From CAIZWU01 sp942492905 (GTDB lineage: Bacteria > Verrucomicrobiota > Verrucomicrobiia > Verrucomicrobiales > V1-33), in NCBI GenBank assembly GCA_942492905.1, contig OW818657.1, positions 2,418,001 to 2,482,000 on the forward strand: a stretch of 64,000 nt of DNA, in the 5' to 3' direction. This document shows, piece by piece, positions 31,849-41,059 of the stretch. A program made the position numbers and the translations under genes. Within the stretch, counting starts at the first letter, position 1; the number at the start of each line of letters is the position of its first letter. The notes beneath the pieces were generated by a model that worked only from the letters and a program-made list of their open reading frames with translations, was not told where the DNA came from and made no database searches.

Positions 31849-32883
31849 CTACGCGCTGCGGTAGCCGTAGGTCCGCCCGAGTTCGAGGCATTCTGCGAGG
31901 GGGCGCAGCCCGAGGGAGGGAGTGGGGTCGGCAAGGCAGGCGGCGGCGGCACACACGCCCAATTGCAGGCCTTCGGCAGTCGGCCAGTTTTCATGCAGGG
32001 CGTAGACCCAGCCCGCGGCGAAGGCATCGCCGGCTCCGGTGGCTCCTTTGATGTAGCCGGAGGGCAGGGCGACCGAGGATTGCCTGACACAACCGGAGGC
32101 GGTGGCGGAAACCGCTCCTTCGACCGCATGGATGGTGACACTGTGGCGGACCCCGGCCCCGAGGAGGTCCAAGGCCGCCAATTCCATGGCCGCAAGATCG
32201 GGCTGGCCATTGGCATGGCGCAGGGAACGCCCGACGAGTTGTCCGGCTTCCAGTTCATTCAGGATAAAGTGATCGATCCACGGCAGGGCACTGCGGGTGC
32301 CGGCGATGAGGCCGGGATCGGCGATGCTGACCATATCGACCACCGTGCGGAAGCCATGGTGAACCGCGTTTTCGAGAAGATGCGAGGCGGCGCTGCGCCC
32401 GTCCGGGCCCGTGGCGTCGAGGGAATCCAGAAGCATGAGGTAACCCAGATAGAACAGGCGGGACTGGCTGGCGGTGAGGTCGAGGTCGGCTGCCGTCAGC
32501 CTGGCGTTGGCTCCGCGATGATGGAAAAAGGTGCGGCGGCCGGTGGCAATGGCGGTGAAGGCATCGGTGTAGCTGGTGCTCAGCTCATCACGTTGGGTCA
32601 GTTGGGAGGTGTTGATGTGATGGCGGTGGCAGTCTTCGAGGATCCAGGCTCCGGCGGCGTCCTTGCCCAACAGGCCGGCCGCTTCGAGCGGAAACGGAGC
32701 TCCGAGACGGGCGAGGTCGATCAGAAGATTGTAGGCCCCGCCACCGTTGCTGGTTTGCTCGGAATGGATGGTGGCCAGCATTTCCTCGGCAGGCCAGGCA
32801 TCGATGAGCTTGACGTGGTCGATAATGAAATTCCCGGAGGCGAGAACCCCGGAGCGGAGGACAGGAGAGTTGGAGGAAGGCAT
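31849..32883 (-). CDS. PfkB-family carbohydrate kinase
   Basis: The product is 344 residues. It has the PfkB signature 1 region (SNGGGAYNLLIDLARLGAPFPLEAAGLLGKD, about 46-76) and signature 2 with the catalytic GAGD (GYIKGATGAGDAFAAGWVYAL, about 284-304). The fold phosphorylates sugars such as ribose, fructose or nucleosides; which one cannot be told. The ATG at 32883 is chosen from the family N-terminus. It is upstream of the flavoprotein gene in the same operon. Confidence 0.85.
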   Translation of the reverse strand: MPSSNSPVLRSGVLASGNFIIDHVKLIDAWPAEEMLATIHSEQTSNGGGAYNLLIDLARLGAPFPLEAAGLLGKDAAGAWILEDCHRHHINTSQLTQRDELSTSYTDAFTAIATGRRTFFHHRGANARLTAADLDLTASQSRLFYLGYLMLLDSLDATGPDGRSAASHLLENAVHHGFRTVVDMVSIADPGLIAGTRSALPWIDHFILNELEAGQLVGRSLRHANGQPDLAAMELAALDLLGAGVRHSVTIHAVEGAVSATASGCVRQSSVALPSGYIKGATGAGDAFAAGWVYALHENWPTAEGLQLGVCAAAACLADPTPSLGLRPLAECLELGRTYGYRSA

Positions 32884-33044
32884 GGCGCAGCCTGACAGGC
32901 CAGGCGGAACCGTGCAAGGAGGGGAAGGAGGCGGGCGGCTGGAACTGAGGAGAAAATGCAAATGATGGGTGTGATGTTCGAATAATGGGACTCAGTCTCA
33001 TGATTTCCCTTGCGGGAGGCTGAATTTGATGGGAATGGCTGTTT

Positions 33045-33476
33045 GTGCAAAGTCTGCCCACCCATTTCTTGGAATCCGAGCGCCGTCTGTCAAGGTGGCG
33101 GCAGGATGCGGCTCGTCTGGCCGCTGAATTGCTCTGTGTAGTTTCACCGGCCGCCGCGGACGAGGTCCTGGACTTGCGTTCGGTGCTGTTGGATGGACGG
33201 GTGACGGCAGGGGAAGTGCTGCGGGTGTTTCTGGCGGCCCGGAACCAACTGGAACAGGAACATTATCTGCTATTTTACCGGCTCCGGCGGGTGCTGGAGC
33301 CAGCCCTTGGGGTGGAAGTGTCAGTGGCGAAGCGGACTGAAGAACGCCGGGCGGTGGACTTCCGCTGGCGGAATGCCCCTCAGTTGATCCGCGCGCTCCA
33401 GCGCGAACGCTTTGAGCAGGATCTGGAAGTTGCTTCCCCGGAGGAAGTGGAAGTGCGGATCGTGTGGCGGTTTTGA
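33045..33476 (+). CDS. Small arginine-rich cytoplasmic protein, unknown
   Basis: The product is about 143 residues from a GTG at 33045. It is charged and helical (ESERRLSRWRQDAARLAAELL, GEVLRVFLAARNQLEQEHYLLFYRLRRVLEPALG) with a strand-rich end (EEVEVRIVWRF). No family, signal peptide or membrane segment is seen. Codon use is typical of the neighbourhood, so it is likely a real gene. Confidence 0.55.
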   Translation: MQSLPTHFLESERRLSRWRQDAARLAAELLCVVSPAAADEVLDLRSVLLDGRVTAGEVLRVFLAARNQLEQEHYLLFYRLRRVLEPALGVEVSVAKRTEERRAVDFRWRNAPQLIRALQRERFEQDLEVASPEEVEVRIVWRF

Positions 33477-33506
33477 TCTGGCAGCCCTGATCGAAAGGGG
33501 CGGCAT

Positions 33507-33542
33507 AAAAAACCGCCCGGAAAGGAAAACCTCTCCGGGCGG
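33507..33542 (-). terminator. Terminator of the LysM gene
   Basis: On the minus strand CCGCCCGGA and TCCGGGCGG form a 9-bp stem followed by six T (plus-strand A at 33507-33512). It lies 66 bases after the LysM gene stop and is also convergent to the 33045-33476 gene. Confidence 0.75.
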
Positions 33543-33608
33543 CCACCATGGCGATGCCGAAGCCAAACGGCACCTGTTTTGCCTAAGCAAAAGATAAATC
33601 AACCCCGG

Positions 33609-34727
33609 CTAAAGAGTTTCCTGCCAGGGCACGGCGACGAAGTTGCCGGCGGTGAGTTGGTCAAACGGCCCCATTTGATTCATGCGGCGGAGTTCCTTGG
33701 TGGTGGTGTTGAACTCTTGGGCAATGCTCTCCATGGTATCGCGCCCGGTGACCCGGTAGGCGATGCGGGCAGAGCCGGCAGGGGCTGGCGACCCTGCCGG
33801 GGCAAGGGAATCTTCGGGGCTGCTTTCCTCCGTGACGTCCGATTGGTAGGCGGTGGGACGGGTCTGGGGGATGGCATCGAGCACCTCGTCGGTGGCTCCC
33901 CGGGAAGCAACCTGGACGCCGGGAACGTTGAGCTTTTGATTTACGGAGAGCCGGTTAGGGTTCACGTCGCGGTTCGCCTTGGTGAGGGCCGCCACCGAGA
34001 CGCGGCACTGGCGGGCAATGGATGAAAAAGTATCCCCATTTTTCACCACATGATAATAGGTGCCCTGAGTGGCGGGAGGATTGACCGGGGGGGCGGAGCG
34101 CCGGGAAGGGGACTCTTCCCGGGTCTGCCGGGGCGGCGGCGTGAGGTCCACGGTGTGTTCCTGATCGGCCGCGACGCGGACCGGGGCGGCGGCACTACCG
34201 GGGACGATGAGCTTTTGTCCCTGATGAAGTTCCAGGGAGTCCAAGCCATTCATCTCGGCAAGTTCGCCTACGGAGACGCCGCTGCGGCGGGCGAGAGCGG
34301 TCAGGGTATCACCGGACTGCACCCGATAGGTCGTAATGGAGGCGGAAGGAGTCCGTTTGACGGGTTTGTTGGCAGTCAGCGGAGCGGCCTCCCGGGCACT
34401 TTCCACCGGGGCTTTCCGGCTGGCCGTGCGCTTGTCAGGACTGGCTACGGCCTTTTTGACGGGAAGGACTGGAGCGGTCTTCAGCGCTGTGGTCTTTGCG
34501 GACGATGGGAGAGTCAACGTTTGGCCTTTCACAATCACCCCCGGATTGACTCCGGGATTTGCCTTCTGGAGGCTGCCAACTGACAGGTTATACTTCTTGG
34601 CGATCGCGATGAAGGTATCACCGCTGCGGACGGTGTGGCCCGCTGCCAAGGCGCCGGGAGCGGCCAGGGTCGTCAGCAGCAGGGAAACGGCGAGGCCGGA
34701 TGATCTCCAGAGTTGCGGATAGTTCAT
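33609..34727 (-). CDS. Secreted LysM-repeat protein
   Basis: The product is 372 residues with a signal peptide (SSGLAVSLLLTTLAAPGALAA). Four LysM peptidoglycan-binding domains are visible: HTVRSGDTFIAIAKKYNLS (about 31), YRVQSGDTLTALARRSGVS (about 134), YHVVKNGDTFSSIARQCRVS (about 226) and YRVTGRDTMESIAQEFNTT (about 322). They are separated by basic, proline-rich linkers. No enzymatic domain is present, so it is likely a cell-wall adaptor. It is divergent from a cell-wall amidase gene, with which it may share regulation. Confidence 0.88.
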   Translation of the reverse strand: MNYPQLWRSSGLAVSLLLTTLAAPGALAAGHTVRSGDTFIAIAKKYNLSVGSLQKANPGVNPGVIVKGQTLTLPSSAKTTALKTAPVLPVKKAVASPDKRTASRKAPVESAREAAPLTANKPVKRTPSASITTYRVQSGDTLTALARRSGVSVGELAEMNGLDSLELHQGQKLIVPGSAAAPVRVAADQEHTVDLTPPPRQTREESPSRRSAPPVNPPATQGTYYHVVKNGDTFSSIARQCRVSVAALTKANRDVNPNRLSVNQKLNVPGVQVASRGATDEVLDAIPQTRPTAYQSDVTEESSPEDSLAPAGSPAPAGSARIAYRVTGRDTMESIAQEFNTTTKELRRMNQMGPFDQLTAGNFVAVPWQETL

Positions 34728-34807
34728 ACAAGTGTATATTTTAAATTGTATTGAGAAAAGTTCAATAAGTTTGCTCGTTTTTCTAAAATTTTTCTATTTT
34801 CCCTCTG
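34728..34807. promoter_or_regulatory. AT-rich divergent promoter region
   Basis: About 70 of these 80 bases form an AT-rich island in otherwise GC-rich DNA, between the divergent LysM and amidase genes. TTGAAC and TAAAAT sit 16 bases apart on the minus strand, but so near the LysM start that the call is tentative. No operator is recognised. Confidence 0.4.
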
Positions 34808-35704
34808 GTGGATACGAATTCTTTGGCTGTTCGGCCCATCTTCTACCTCCGTTTGGGCGTGGCGCTGCTCAGTTTTACCGGATTTTGGGTGTGCCTAGCG
34901 CGGGTGGAGAGCCCGGTTGCGGTATCCTTGAAAGAGCCGGGCAGATCCCGGATTGATCCGGTCAGCCCGCCAGCTGCAGGTTCGCCGGTTCCGGAGGCGG
35001 TGCCCGATGCTGCAGATGGGGGGCAGCCGGGGCTTGAGCCTGTGGTGATGATTGATCCGGGACACGGCGGATTGGATGGTGGTACGGTGGGGAATGGGCT
35101 CCTCGAAAAGGACTGGACGCTGAAGATCGGGCTGGCTTTAGCGGCAGAATTGCGGGCCAGGGGACATCAGGTGGTGCTGACGCGGGAGGCTGATGATACA
35201 TTGCCTCTGATGGATCGTCCGGCGGTGGTGAATGCCGCGCCCCGGGTGGCCTTGCTTTCGATTCACTTCAATGCCGGCACCGCGGATGCCAGCGGGGTGG
35301 AAACGTGGTACTCCTGGCCCAAAAAACCGGAGATCATGGCGCGGCTGCACGATGCGGCGGGAGTGCCCGTGGCGGGAGTGCTCCCGGATGACGGGCAGCG
35401 GCTGGCGCTGGCCATCCAGGCCGCGGTGCAAAGTGGGACGGGGGCCCGGGATCGGGGAATCAAGAACCGGGAGGATCTGGCCATGACCAGCCGGACGATT
35501 TGTCCGGCGGTGCTGATCGAGTGTGGTTTTCTTTCCAATAACGCGGAGAGCCGGAGAATCCAGGAGGTGGGATACCGCAAAAAAATGGTGCAGGGGATTG
35601 CCAATGGATATGAGTCCTGGCTGAAAAACCGATGGACCGTTCCCGCGGTACCCGTGGTGGTGGCTCCTCCGTCGGTGGCCTCGGGGGCCGATGCGGAGCA
35701 CTGA
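34808..35704 (+). CDS. N-acetylmuramoyl-L-alanine amidase (Amidase_3)
   Basis: The product is 298 residues. It cleaves the amide bond between N-acetylmuramic acid and the stem peptide of peptidoglycan. The N-terminus holds one hydrophobic segment (about 11-30), then a proline-rich linker. The zinc-dependent domain (about 78-278) has VMIDPGHGGLDGG, a glutamate in LLEKDWTL, LLSIHFNAG and the catalytic AVLIECGFLSN. The start is a GTG at 34808; no ATG gives the membrane segment. Location is periplasmic, anchored by the N-terminal helix. Confidence 0.9.
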   Translation: MDTNSLAVRPIFYLRLGVALLSFTGFWVCLARVESPVAVSLKEPGRSRIDPVSPPAAGSPVPEAVPDAADGGQPGLEPVVMIDPGHGGLDGGTVGNGLLEKDWTLKIGLALAAELRARGHQVVLTREADDTLPLMDRPAVVNAAPRVALLSIHFNAGTADASGVETWYSWPKKPEIMARLHDAAGVPVAGVLPDDGQRLALAIQAAVQSGTGARDRGIKNREDLAMTSRTICPAVLIECGFLSNNAESRRIQEVGYRKKMVQGIANGYESWLKNRWTVPAVPVVVAPPSVASGADAEH

Positions 35705-35716
35705 GCCGGGGAAAAT

Positions 35717-36436
35717 TCAGCCTTCCATGGGTGGCCGGCCGGCCGAAGCGGCCAGCATGGCGCGGGCGGCCTTGAACGCCTTCCAGCAATTCAGGAGAAT
35801 AAAGCCCACCAGCAAGAGACTGAGCACATTTTGGGTTAAATAAAAGATGACCGCCATCAGGCCCACCCCGCCCACCAGGCCGATCCCGGAGGCAATCAGC
35901 AGGGCTTTGGCGTAACCGAGCTTGAACCACAGCAGGGCTTGCAGGATCTGCCCGCCGTCCAAAGGGTAAATCGGCAAGACGTTAAAAACGAGCAGGAAGA
36001 TGTTTATAGACTGAAGGATGTAGGCGAAGACATGGGCGTCCCTGCCCGCGTCCTGGGGCAATCCATAACGAAAACCGAGCCAGAAGACCGGAATCAGGGC
36101 CAAATTCACCAAGGGCCCGGCGGCGATGCTCCACAGGTGTGCGCCGGGACGTGGCGGGGCTTTTACGTAGGCAATCCCCCCAAACGGCCAGAGCAGGATA
36201 TCGTCCGAAGTCCCGCCGACCTGGCGCGTGGCGAAGGCGTGGCCAAATTCATGGAGGAGGACGATGGCAAAAAGGGAAACATATTGTGCCACGGCCCATC
36301 CCAAATTCTCATAGGTGTGCCGTTGCTGATCAATTTGCCACACCGCCACCAGCAACCACGACCAATGGAGCGACACTTGGATGCCTTTGAATTTGAAGAG
36401 GGGGAAAGCTCCCTGTTGCGGGTGGGGGACGGACAT
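35717..36436 (-). CDS. Site-2-protease-like membrane metalloprotease (M50)
   Basis: The product is 239 residues. The zinc motif is HEFGHAFATRQVGG (about 61-74, in a membrane helix) and the second motif NVLPIYPLDGGQIL (about 150-163). About five or six hydrophobic segments follow the M50B layout without PDZ or CBS domains. Such proteases cut membrane-bound regulators or act on small substrates; the target is unknown. The ATG at 36436 is chosen; 36511 would add an unrelated leader. Confidence 0.85.
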   Translation of the reverse strand: MSVPHPQQGAFPLFKFKGIQVSLHWSWLLVAVWQIDQQRHTYENLGWAVAQYVSLFAIVLLHEFGHAFATRQVGGTSDDILLWPFGGIAYVKAPPRPGAHLWSIAAGPLVNLALIPVFWLGFRYGLPQDAGRDAHVFAYILQSINIFLLVFNVLPIYPLDGGQILQALLWFKLGYAKALLIASGIGLVGGVGLMAVIFYLTQNVLSLLLVGFILLNCWKAFKAARAMLAASAGRPPMEG

Positions 36437-36661
36437 AGCGGTATCCTGACATCCATTCGGAGGACTGCAATCGGCCAGCGGCCGGCTGGATGCCTGGTTC
36501 ATTCGCAGCAAATGCGCTTGCGGAGCGGTGGTTCGGTGTTATCGGCGACACTCCCCGGCTCTGCCGCTTTATCCTGTCCCTCTGCCATGACTGCCGACCT
36601 CTGTCCGCTTCCTGCTCCGGAACCCGGTGCTGCGCAGCGTCTTTCCCCGGTTTCCCGAAAT

Positions 36662-36883
36662 ATGAAAAGTGATCTCATCGACAAAGCGGCGAAAGTAATT
36701 CCGCATCCTCCGATTCTCATCAATCTGGTTTCCCGCCGCGTCCGTCAACTGAATCAAGGCCGCGCCCCTCTCATCAATACCGCCAACTACGGTCCCCGCC
36801 TTGGACAAGGCGATATTGCCCTCATTGAAATCATCGAAGGGCTCATCACCGCCGAGATGCTGACTTCGGAAGAAGCCGTTTAA
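36662..36883 (+). CDS. rpoZ: RNA polymerase omega subunit
   Basis: The product is 73 residues: MKSDLIDKAAKVIPHPPILINLVSRRVRQLNQGRAPLI...GDIALIEIIEGLITAEML. This is the RpoZ pattern (N-terminal helix with 'LVNLVSRRVRQL' and 'diAL.EI.eG.i'). Omega helps assemble beta-prime into the RNA polymerase core. The gene is small and in a frame shared with a longer open stretch; the ATG at 36662 is fixed by the family. smpB follows 90 bases later. Confidence 0.85.
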   Translation: MKSDLIDKAAKVIPHPPILINLVSRRVRQLNQGRAPLINTANYGPRLGQGDIALIEIIEGLITAEMLTSEEAV

Positions 36884-36973
36884 GCTTCGTTTTTTTCAAC
36901 GGAGACATTGTGCTCCCTGGAGCCCTGCGCTACCAGTACCCGGGGCGGCTTGGTCCCGTGCCTGCTTCCTGCC

Positions 36974-37429
36974 ATGAACGCTGAAATCGCCAACAACAAG
37001 CGGGCGCTCCACGAATACACCATCCTTGAAACCATCGAGGCGGGCGTGGAGTTGAAGGGGACGGAGGTGAAGTCGGTGCGGAATGGCAAGATCAACCTCC
37101 GGGATGCCTTCGCCCGGGTGGAAAACGGTCAATGTCTGCTCTATGGGCTGGATATTCAGCCCTATGAGAAGGCCAGTTGGAGCCAGCATGAGCCGCGCCG
37201 GGTCCGGCGGCTGCTGCTGCACAAAAAGCAGATCATGCATCTGTATGGAGTCTGCCAGGTCAAAGGCCACTCCCTCGTGGCCCTGCGGGCCTATTGGAAA
37301 GGCAGCCGGGTGAAACTCGAACTGGGCGTCGGCAAAGGCAAGATCTCCTCTGACAAGCGCGAGGATCTGAAAAAGAAGGAATCCCAGCGCGAAATGGCCC
37401 GCGAGATTTCACGGTTCAACCGGAAGTGA
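36974..37429 (+). CDS. smpB: SsrA-binding protein SmpB
   Basis: The product is 151 residues, the normal length. It binds tmRNA and brings it to stalled ribosomes for trans-translation. Motifs: NNKRALHEYTILETIEAGVELKGTEVKSVRNGKINLRDAF, LLLHKKQI, and the basic tail KGKISSDKREDLKKKESQREMAREI. The ATG at 36974 gives the family start (MNAEIANNKRA). tmRNA itself is not recognised in the window. Confidence 0.95.
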   Translation: MNAEIANNKRALHEYTILETIEAGVELKGTEVKSVRNGKINLRDAFARVENGQCLLYGLDIQPYEKASWSQHEPRRVRRLLLHKKQIMHLYGVCQVKGHSLVALRAYWKGSRVKLELGVGKGKISSDKREDLKKKESQREMAREISRFNRK

Positions 37430-37635
37430 GCCCGGACCCCGGCCGGACCGGAGCATAACCGGAACCGATCGCGACCTAACGGAATTCAGGGGTTGGGCGG
37501 ACCAGACCGGGCCGGCTGCTGACCTGCATTTCATGAAGCCCGGGCTTGAAAGATGAACTCCCCAACGAATACTGATAATTATTGCGCTGTAAAATAGCCG
37601 TCGAGATTGGCTGAAACATCAACCTTCCTATTTCC

Positions 37636-38934
37636 TTGATCCAGAAACTAAAATCACTCGAATCATCCGGACGGCGTATCCGGGTTGGCATTATCGGCTG
37701 CGGAGCCATGGGCACCGGGGTCGCGCTCCAAGTGTCGCGGGCGCCAGGGATGGAGGTTGTATTTGTCAGTGATATTCTGGATGAGGCGTTGGCCCGTGGC
37801 GTGGGAGCCACCGGCCGGACCGGCGTGGAAGTGACGGATGTCACCAACGTTCCGGCCAAGTCCAGCGATGAAGTCTATGTGGTGCGGGATACCCTCGGGT
37901 TCCTCGAGGCGGACAACGGAGTGGCCATTGATGCCATCGTGGAATGCACCAACACTATCGCCATTGCGGGACGTTATTGTCTGGCAGCGATTGCGCGCCG
38001 TGCCCATGTCATTCTGATGAATGCGGAAGTGGATCTCGCGCTGGGCCAGCTGCTGGTGCATGAAGCTAAAAAGCAGGGAGTGATCGTGACCAGCGATGCC
38101 GGCGACCAGCACGGGGTGCTGGCCACCATGATCGACGAGATCGAGCTCTGGGGCTTCCGCATCGTCCAGGCGGGCAACATGAAGGGGTTCCTGAACCGCT
38201 ATGGCGATGCCGCCGGCGCACGCCCCTGGGCGGAAAAACAGCGCCTCAGTGTGGTGCAGACGGTTTCCTACACCGATGGCACCAAGATGAATATCGAGCA
38301 GGCCCTGATCGGCAACTATGCGGGTCTGATTCCTCTCCTCCCCGGGATGCAGGGACCCAAAATCTCGGATCTCCGGGAGGTGCTGGACGCCTTTGATTTT
38401 GACCAGTATGGGGAACAAGGCCGGGTGGATTATACGGTGGGAGTGCCTTGGCCGGGCGGCGGAGTTTATGTGGTGGGTTACTGCGATGATGAACTGCAGA
38501 AATTCTATCTCAACTACTATAAAGTATCCTCCAAAGGCAACTACCATTTATTCTTCCGGCCCTATCACCTCTGCCATCTGGAAACCCCCCGGGCCATCGC
38601 CCAGGCCTATTGTGATGCACGGGCGGTGATTGAACCCTTCCGTCACCGGCTGAACGACGTCTTCGCCTACGCCAAGCAGGATCTCGCCGCCGGCACCCGG
38701 ATCGAACACGGCATCGGCGGGGATGAATTTTATGGCTTGGTGGACTCCATTGCCCACGCCGGACCGGAAGGGGTACCCGTTTGTTCCCTCGAGAGCGAAG
38801 GGCACGGGACTGGAGCGAAAATGGCCGTCCTGCGCAAAGCCTACCGCAAGGACGAACCCATCCGGCTCAGCGACATCGTATTTCCCGATACTGATCTCTT
38901 CCGCATGAGGCAGGCGCAGGCCGCTCTGGACTGA
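37636..38934 (+). CDS. SAF-domain NAD(P)-dependent oxidoreductase (homoserine dehydrogenase-like)
   Basis: The product is 432 residues. A Rossmann domain starts IRVGIIGCGAMGTGVALQVSRAPGMEVVFVSD (about 15-46), the catalytic region includes LMNAEVDLALGQLL and SDAGDQHGVLATMIDEI, and the C-terminal ~80 residues form a SAF-like domain (AGTRIEHGIGGDEFYGLVD ... PIRLSDIVFPDTDLFRMR). It resembles the homoserine dehydrogenase-like proteins found in sugar-acid and sialic-acid-like pathways, whose substrates are mostly unproven. The start appears to be a TTG at 37636; no ATG lies nearby. Confidence 0.75.
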   Translation: MIQKLKSLESSGRRIRVGIIGCGAMGTGVALQVSRAPGMEVVFVSDILDEALARGVGATGRTGVEVTDVTNVPAKSSDEVYVVRDTLGFLEADNGVAIDAIVECTNTIAIAGRYCLAAIARRAHVILMNAEVDLALGQLLVHEAKKQGVIVTSDAGDQHGVLATMIDEIELWGFRIVQAGNMKGFLNRYGDAAGARPWAEKQRLSVVQTVSYTDGTKMNIEQALIGNYAGLIPLLPGMQGPKISDLREVLDAFDFDQYGEQGRVDYTVGVPWPGGGVYVVGYCDDELQKFYLNYYKVSSKGNYHLFFRPYHLCHLETPRAIAQAYCDARAVIEPFRHRLNDVFAYAKQDLAAGTRIEHGIGGDEFYGLVDSIAHAGPEGVPVCSLESEGHGTGAKMAVLRKAYRKDEPIRLSDIVFPDTDLFRMRQAQAALD

Positions 38935-39018
38935 TCTCCGGTTCTGAAACCCGGCGTCCAGCGGTGGTTGTTGCCGGAATGCTGTCAGGGAAGGGACATG
39001 CGGAATCGGTCGTTCTGA

Positions 39019-39861
39019 TCAGGGCTTCGCAGCCGTGGGAAATCCCGGCACCCCAAGTTGCGCCAAGGAGGTGGCGAGGAGCCGGGCACTGAGCGCCGCG
39101 CCATCCGGACCGGTGTGGGTGTGATCCTTTGGGAAAAATAACTTCACCGGCTCAGGACCCATTTTGTCATAAGCATCGGCGATCAGTCCCGTCAGGTCGA
39201 TAAATTGCGTTCCGGTGGCCTCTGCGGTGGTTTTGGCCATTTCAGTCCATGGCCCATTGCGGCGTTCCACCTTCCCGTCCTTCCATTCATTCCGCACCGT
39301 AATGCCGAGGACCACGGGGGTGGCCCCTTTGGCCCTCGATTCCGTGATCATTTTCCGGAGATACCACCCATAGCTGTGCACTGTTTCCGGCTGGCCGGTC
39401 AGCTGGTTCTGAATGGTTTCGGTTTCCTCGCCCACGCTGCGGAGTGAACCCCGGGCCCGGGAGTCATCATTGACAGGGCCTGCATCGTTATGTCCGAATT
39501 GGATCAGAACCCAGTCGCCCGGCTTCAGTTCGGCCCGCATACGCTCCCACAATCCTTCGGTGACAAAGGTCCGGCTGCTTCGTCCCCCCCGGGCGCCATT
39601 GATCAGATTCACCTGCCGGGCATCCCGCAGGGTGGCCAAAGGGACGCCCCAACCAGTCGCCGTGGCCGATCCTTTGGCCGCCGTGGAGTCGCCGGCAATC
39701 CAGACTGTCGGCAGAGTGGCGGGTATCCCCCGCAGTTCCAGGGGCTCCGCCGCCGGCAGGGGTGCCGGGGAGGTTTTTCCGGCCGGAGGGGCCGCTCCCA
39801 GGATCAGGGCAGATAGTGTCAGGAGCAGCCAGAGGCGGAAAACGGAAGCAAAGCCAGGCAT
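39019..39861 (-). CDS. Secreted SGNH hydrolase, rhamnogalacturonan acetylesterase-like
   Basis: The product is 280 residues with a signal peptide (MPGFASVFRLWLLLTLSALILGAAPPAG). SGNH blocks are present: VWIAGDSTAAKG (nucleophile serine), NGARGGRSSRTF (glycine), VLIQFGHNDAG (asparagine) and FFPKDHTHTGPDGA (Asp and His). This matches rhamnogalacturonan acetylesterases, which remove acetyl groups from pectin backbones. The start at 39861 gives the signal peptide. It points to plant polysaccharide use by this organism. Confidence 0.85.
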   Translation of the reverse strand: MPGFASVFRLWLLLTLSALILGAAPPAGKTSPAPLPAAEPLELRGIPATLPTVWIAGDSTAAKGSATATGWGVPLATLRDARQVNLINGARGGRSSRTFVTEGLWERMRAELKPGDWVLIQFGHNDAGPVNDDSRARGSLRSVGEETETIQNQLTGQPETVHSYGWYLRKMITESRAKGATPVVLGITVRNEWKDGKVERRNGPWTEMAKTTAEATGTQFIDLTGLIADAYDKMGPEPVKLFFPKDHTHTGPDGAALSARLLATSLAQLGVPGFPTAAKP

Positions 39862-39950
39862 GGGGTGGGTGAAAAATTGAAACTTCCCTCCTTGTGCCTG
39901 GTCCGGCGTCTCTTTGCCAGTCACCCATGCGGGGTATTTTCCGTTTATTC

Positions 39951-40934
39951 TCAGAGGATCAGCATGCAGTCCCCATAGCTGTAAAAGCGGAAACGGGCGG
40001 CGATGGCCTGCTGGTAGGCCTCCCGCATCAGTTCCGTTCCTGCAAAAGCGCAGACCAGCATGAAAAGGGTGGATTTTGGCAGGTGAAAATTTGTCAGCAG
40101 CGCGTCCGTCCGCTGGAAGGAATAGGGGGGATGAATGAAAATCGAGGTTTTCCCGGCATGGGGCGTCACCTGTCCCTGCGTCGCCGCACAATGTTCGAGG
40201 ACGCGTGCCACTGTGGTTCCGACCGCAATCCGCCGCGGGGCGGCTTCGATCAGGGCCGCCGCTTCCGGGGTCACGGTATAACGTTCCGTGTGCATCACGT
40301 GATCTTCCAGCCGCTCCGCTTTGACAGGTTGGAAGGTGCCCGCTCCCACTTCGAGGGTGATGAAGGTATGCTGCAACTCTGCCAGAATCTCCGGGGTGAA
40401 ATGCAGTCCTGCGGTGGGAGCCGCGATGGCCAGAGTCCGTTCCCTTGCCGCGAATACGGTCTGATAGCGTTCCTCATCGGCGGCGTCATCATCCCGTTTC
40501 ATGTAATGGGGGAGGGGCAGGTGTCCAAACCGCGCGTCATCAATGTCCGCATTCCACTCAATGATCCGGGTCCCATCCGGCAACACTTCAGCCACTGTTC
40601 CGGTGGCCCCGCCCACCACCAGTTGTTTCCCTGGAGCGAGCCTTTTCCCGGGCTTGGCCATGCAGTGCCAGCGCCGCGCCGTCAAGGCCTGCAATCGCAG
40701 TAGCTCAAACCGGCCGTCATCCGAGTAGAATCGCGCCCGGGCCACCCGGACGTTGTTCAGCACGATCAGGTCATCCGGCCGGGTCAGGGAAGGGAAATCG
40801 GTAAACTGCCGGTGCCCGATCGTTCCTGCGGCGCGGTCCACGATCAGCATCCGCGCTCCGTCCCTTCGTTCGGGCGGCCGGTCCGCGATCAGGGCTTCCG
40901 GCAGGTGATAGTCAAAATCGTCAGTGCGCAGCAT
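39951..40934 (-). CDS. queA: tRNA preQ1(34) S-adenosylmethionine ribosyltransferase-isomerase
   Basis: The product is 327 residues. QueA transfers and rearranges the ribosyl part of SAM onto preQ1 in tRNA, giving epoxyqueuosine. Motifs: MLRTDDFDYHLPEALIADRPPERRDGARML, LIVLNNVRVARAR, AIAAPTAGLHFTPE, TLEVGAGTFQPVK and LLTNFHLPKSTLFMLVCAFAG. The C-terminus YSYGDCMLIL is the usual end. The ATG at 40934 is fixed by the family. Length is slightly shorter than the usual ~340. Confidence 0.95.
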   Translation of the reverse strand: MLRTDDFDYHLPEALIADRPPERRDGARMLIVDRAAGTIGHRQFTDFPSLTRPDDLIVLNNVRVARARFYSDDGRFELLRLQALTARRWHCMAKPGKRLAPGKQLVVGGATGTVAEVLPDGTRIIEWNADIDDARFGHLPLPHYMKRDDDAADEERYQTVFAARERTLAIAAPTAGLHFTPEILAELQHTFITLEVGAGTFQPVKAERLEDHVMHTERYTVTPEAAALIEAAPRRIAVGTTVARVLEHCAATQGQVTPHAGKTSIFIHPPYSFQRTDALLTNFHLPKSTLFMLVCAFAGTELMREAYQQAIAARFRFYSYGDCMLIL

Positions 40935-41059
40935 GGAATTGGAATCAGGGTGCAGGCACAATCCTCCCACCCTTTGGGCTCTATTATCCAAGAGGTGGGG
41001 ATTCCCGCAAGCGATGTGGATATTCCGCGTTCTGATTCCCGGCGGGTCCTCCAGCCGGC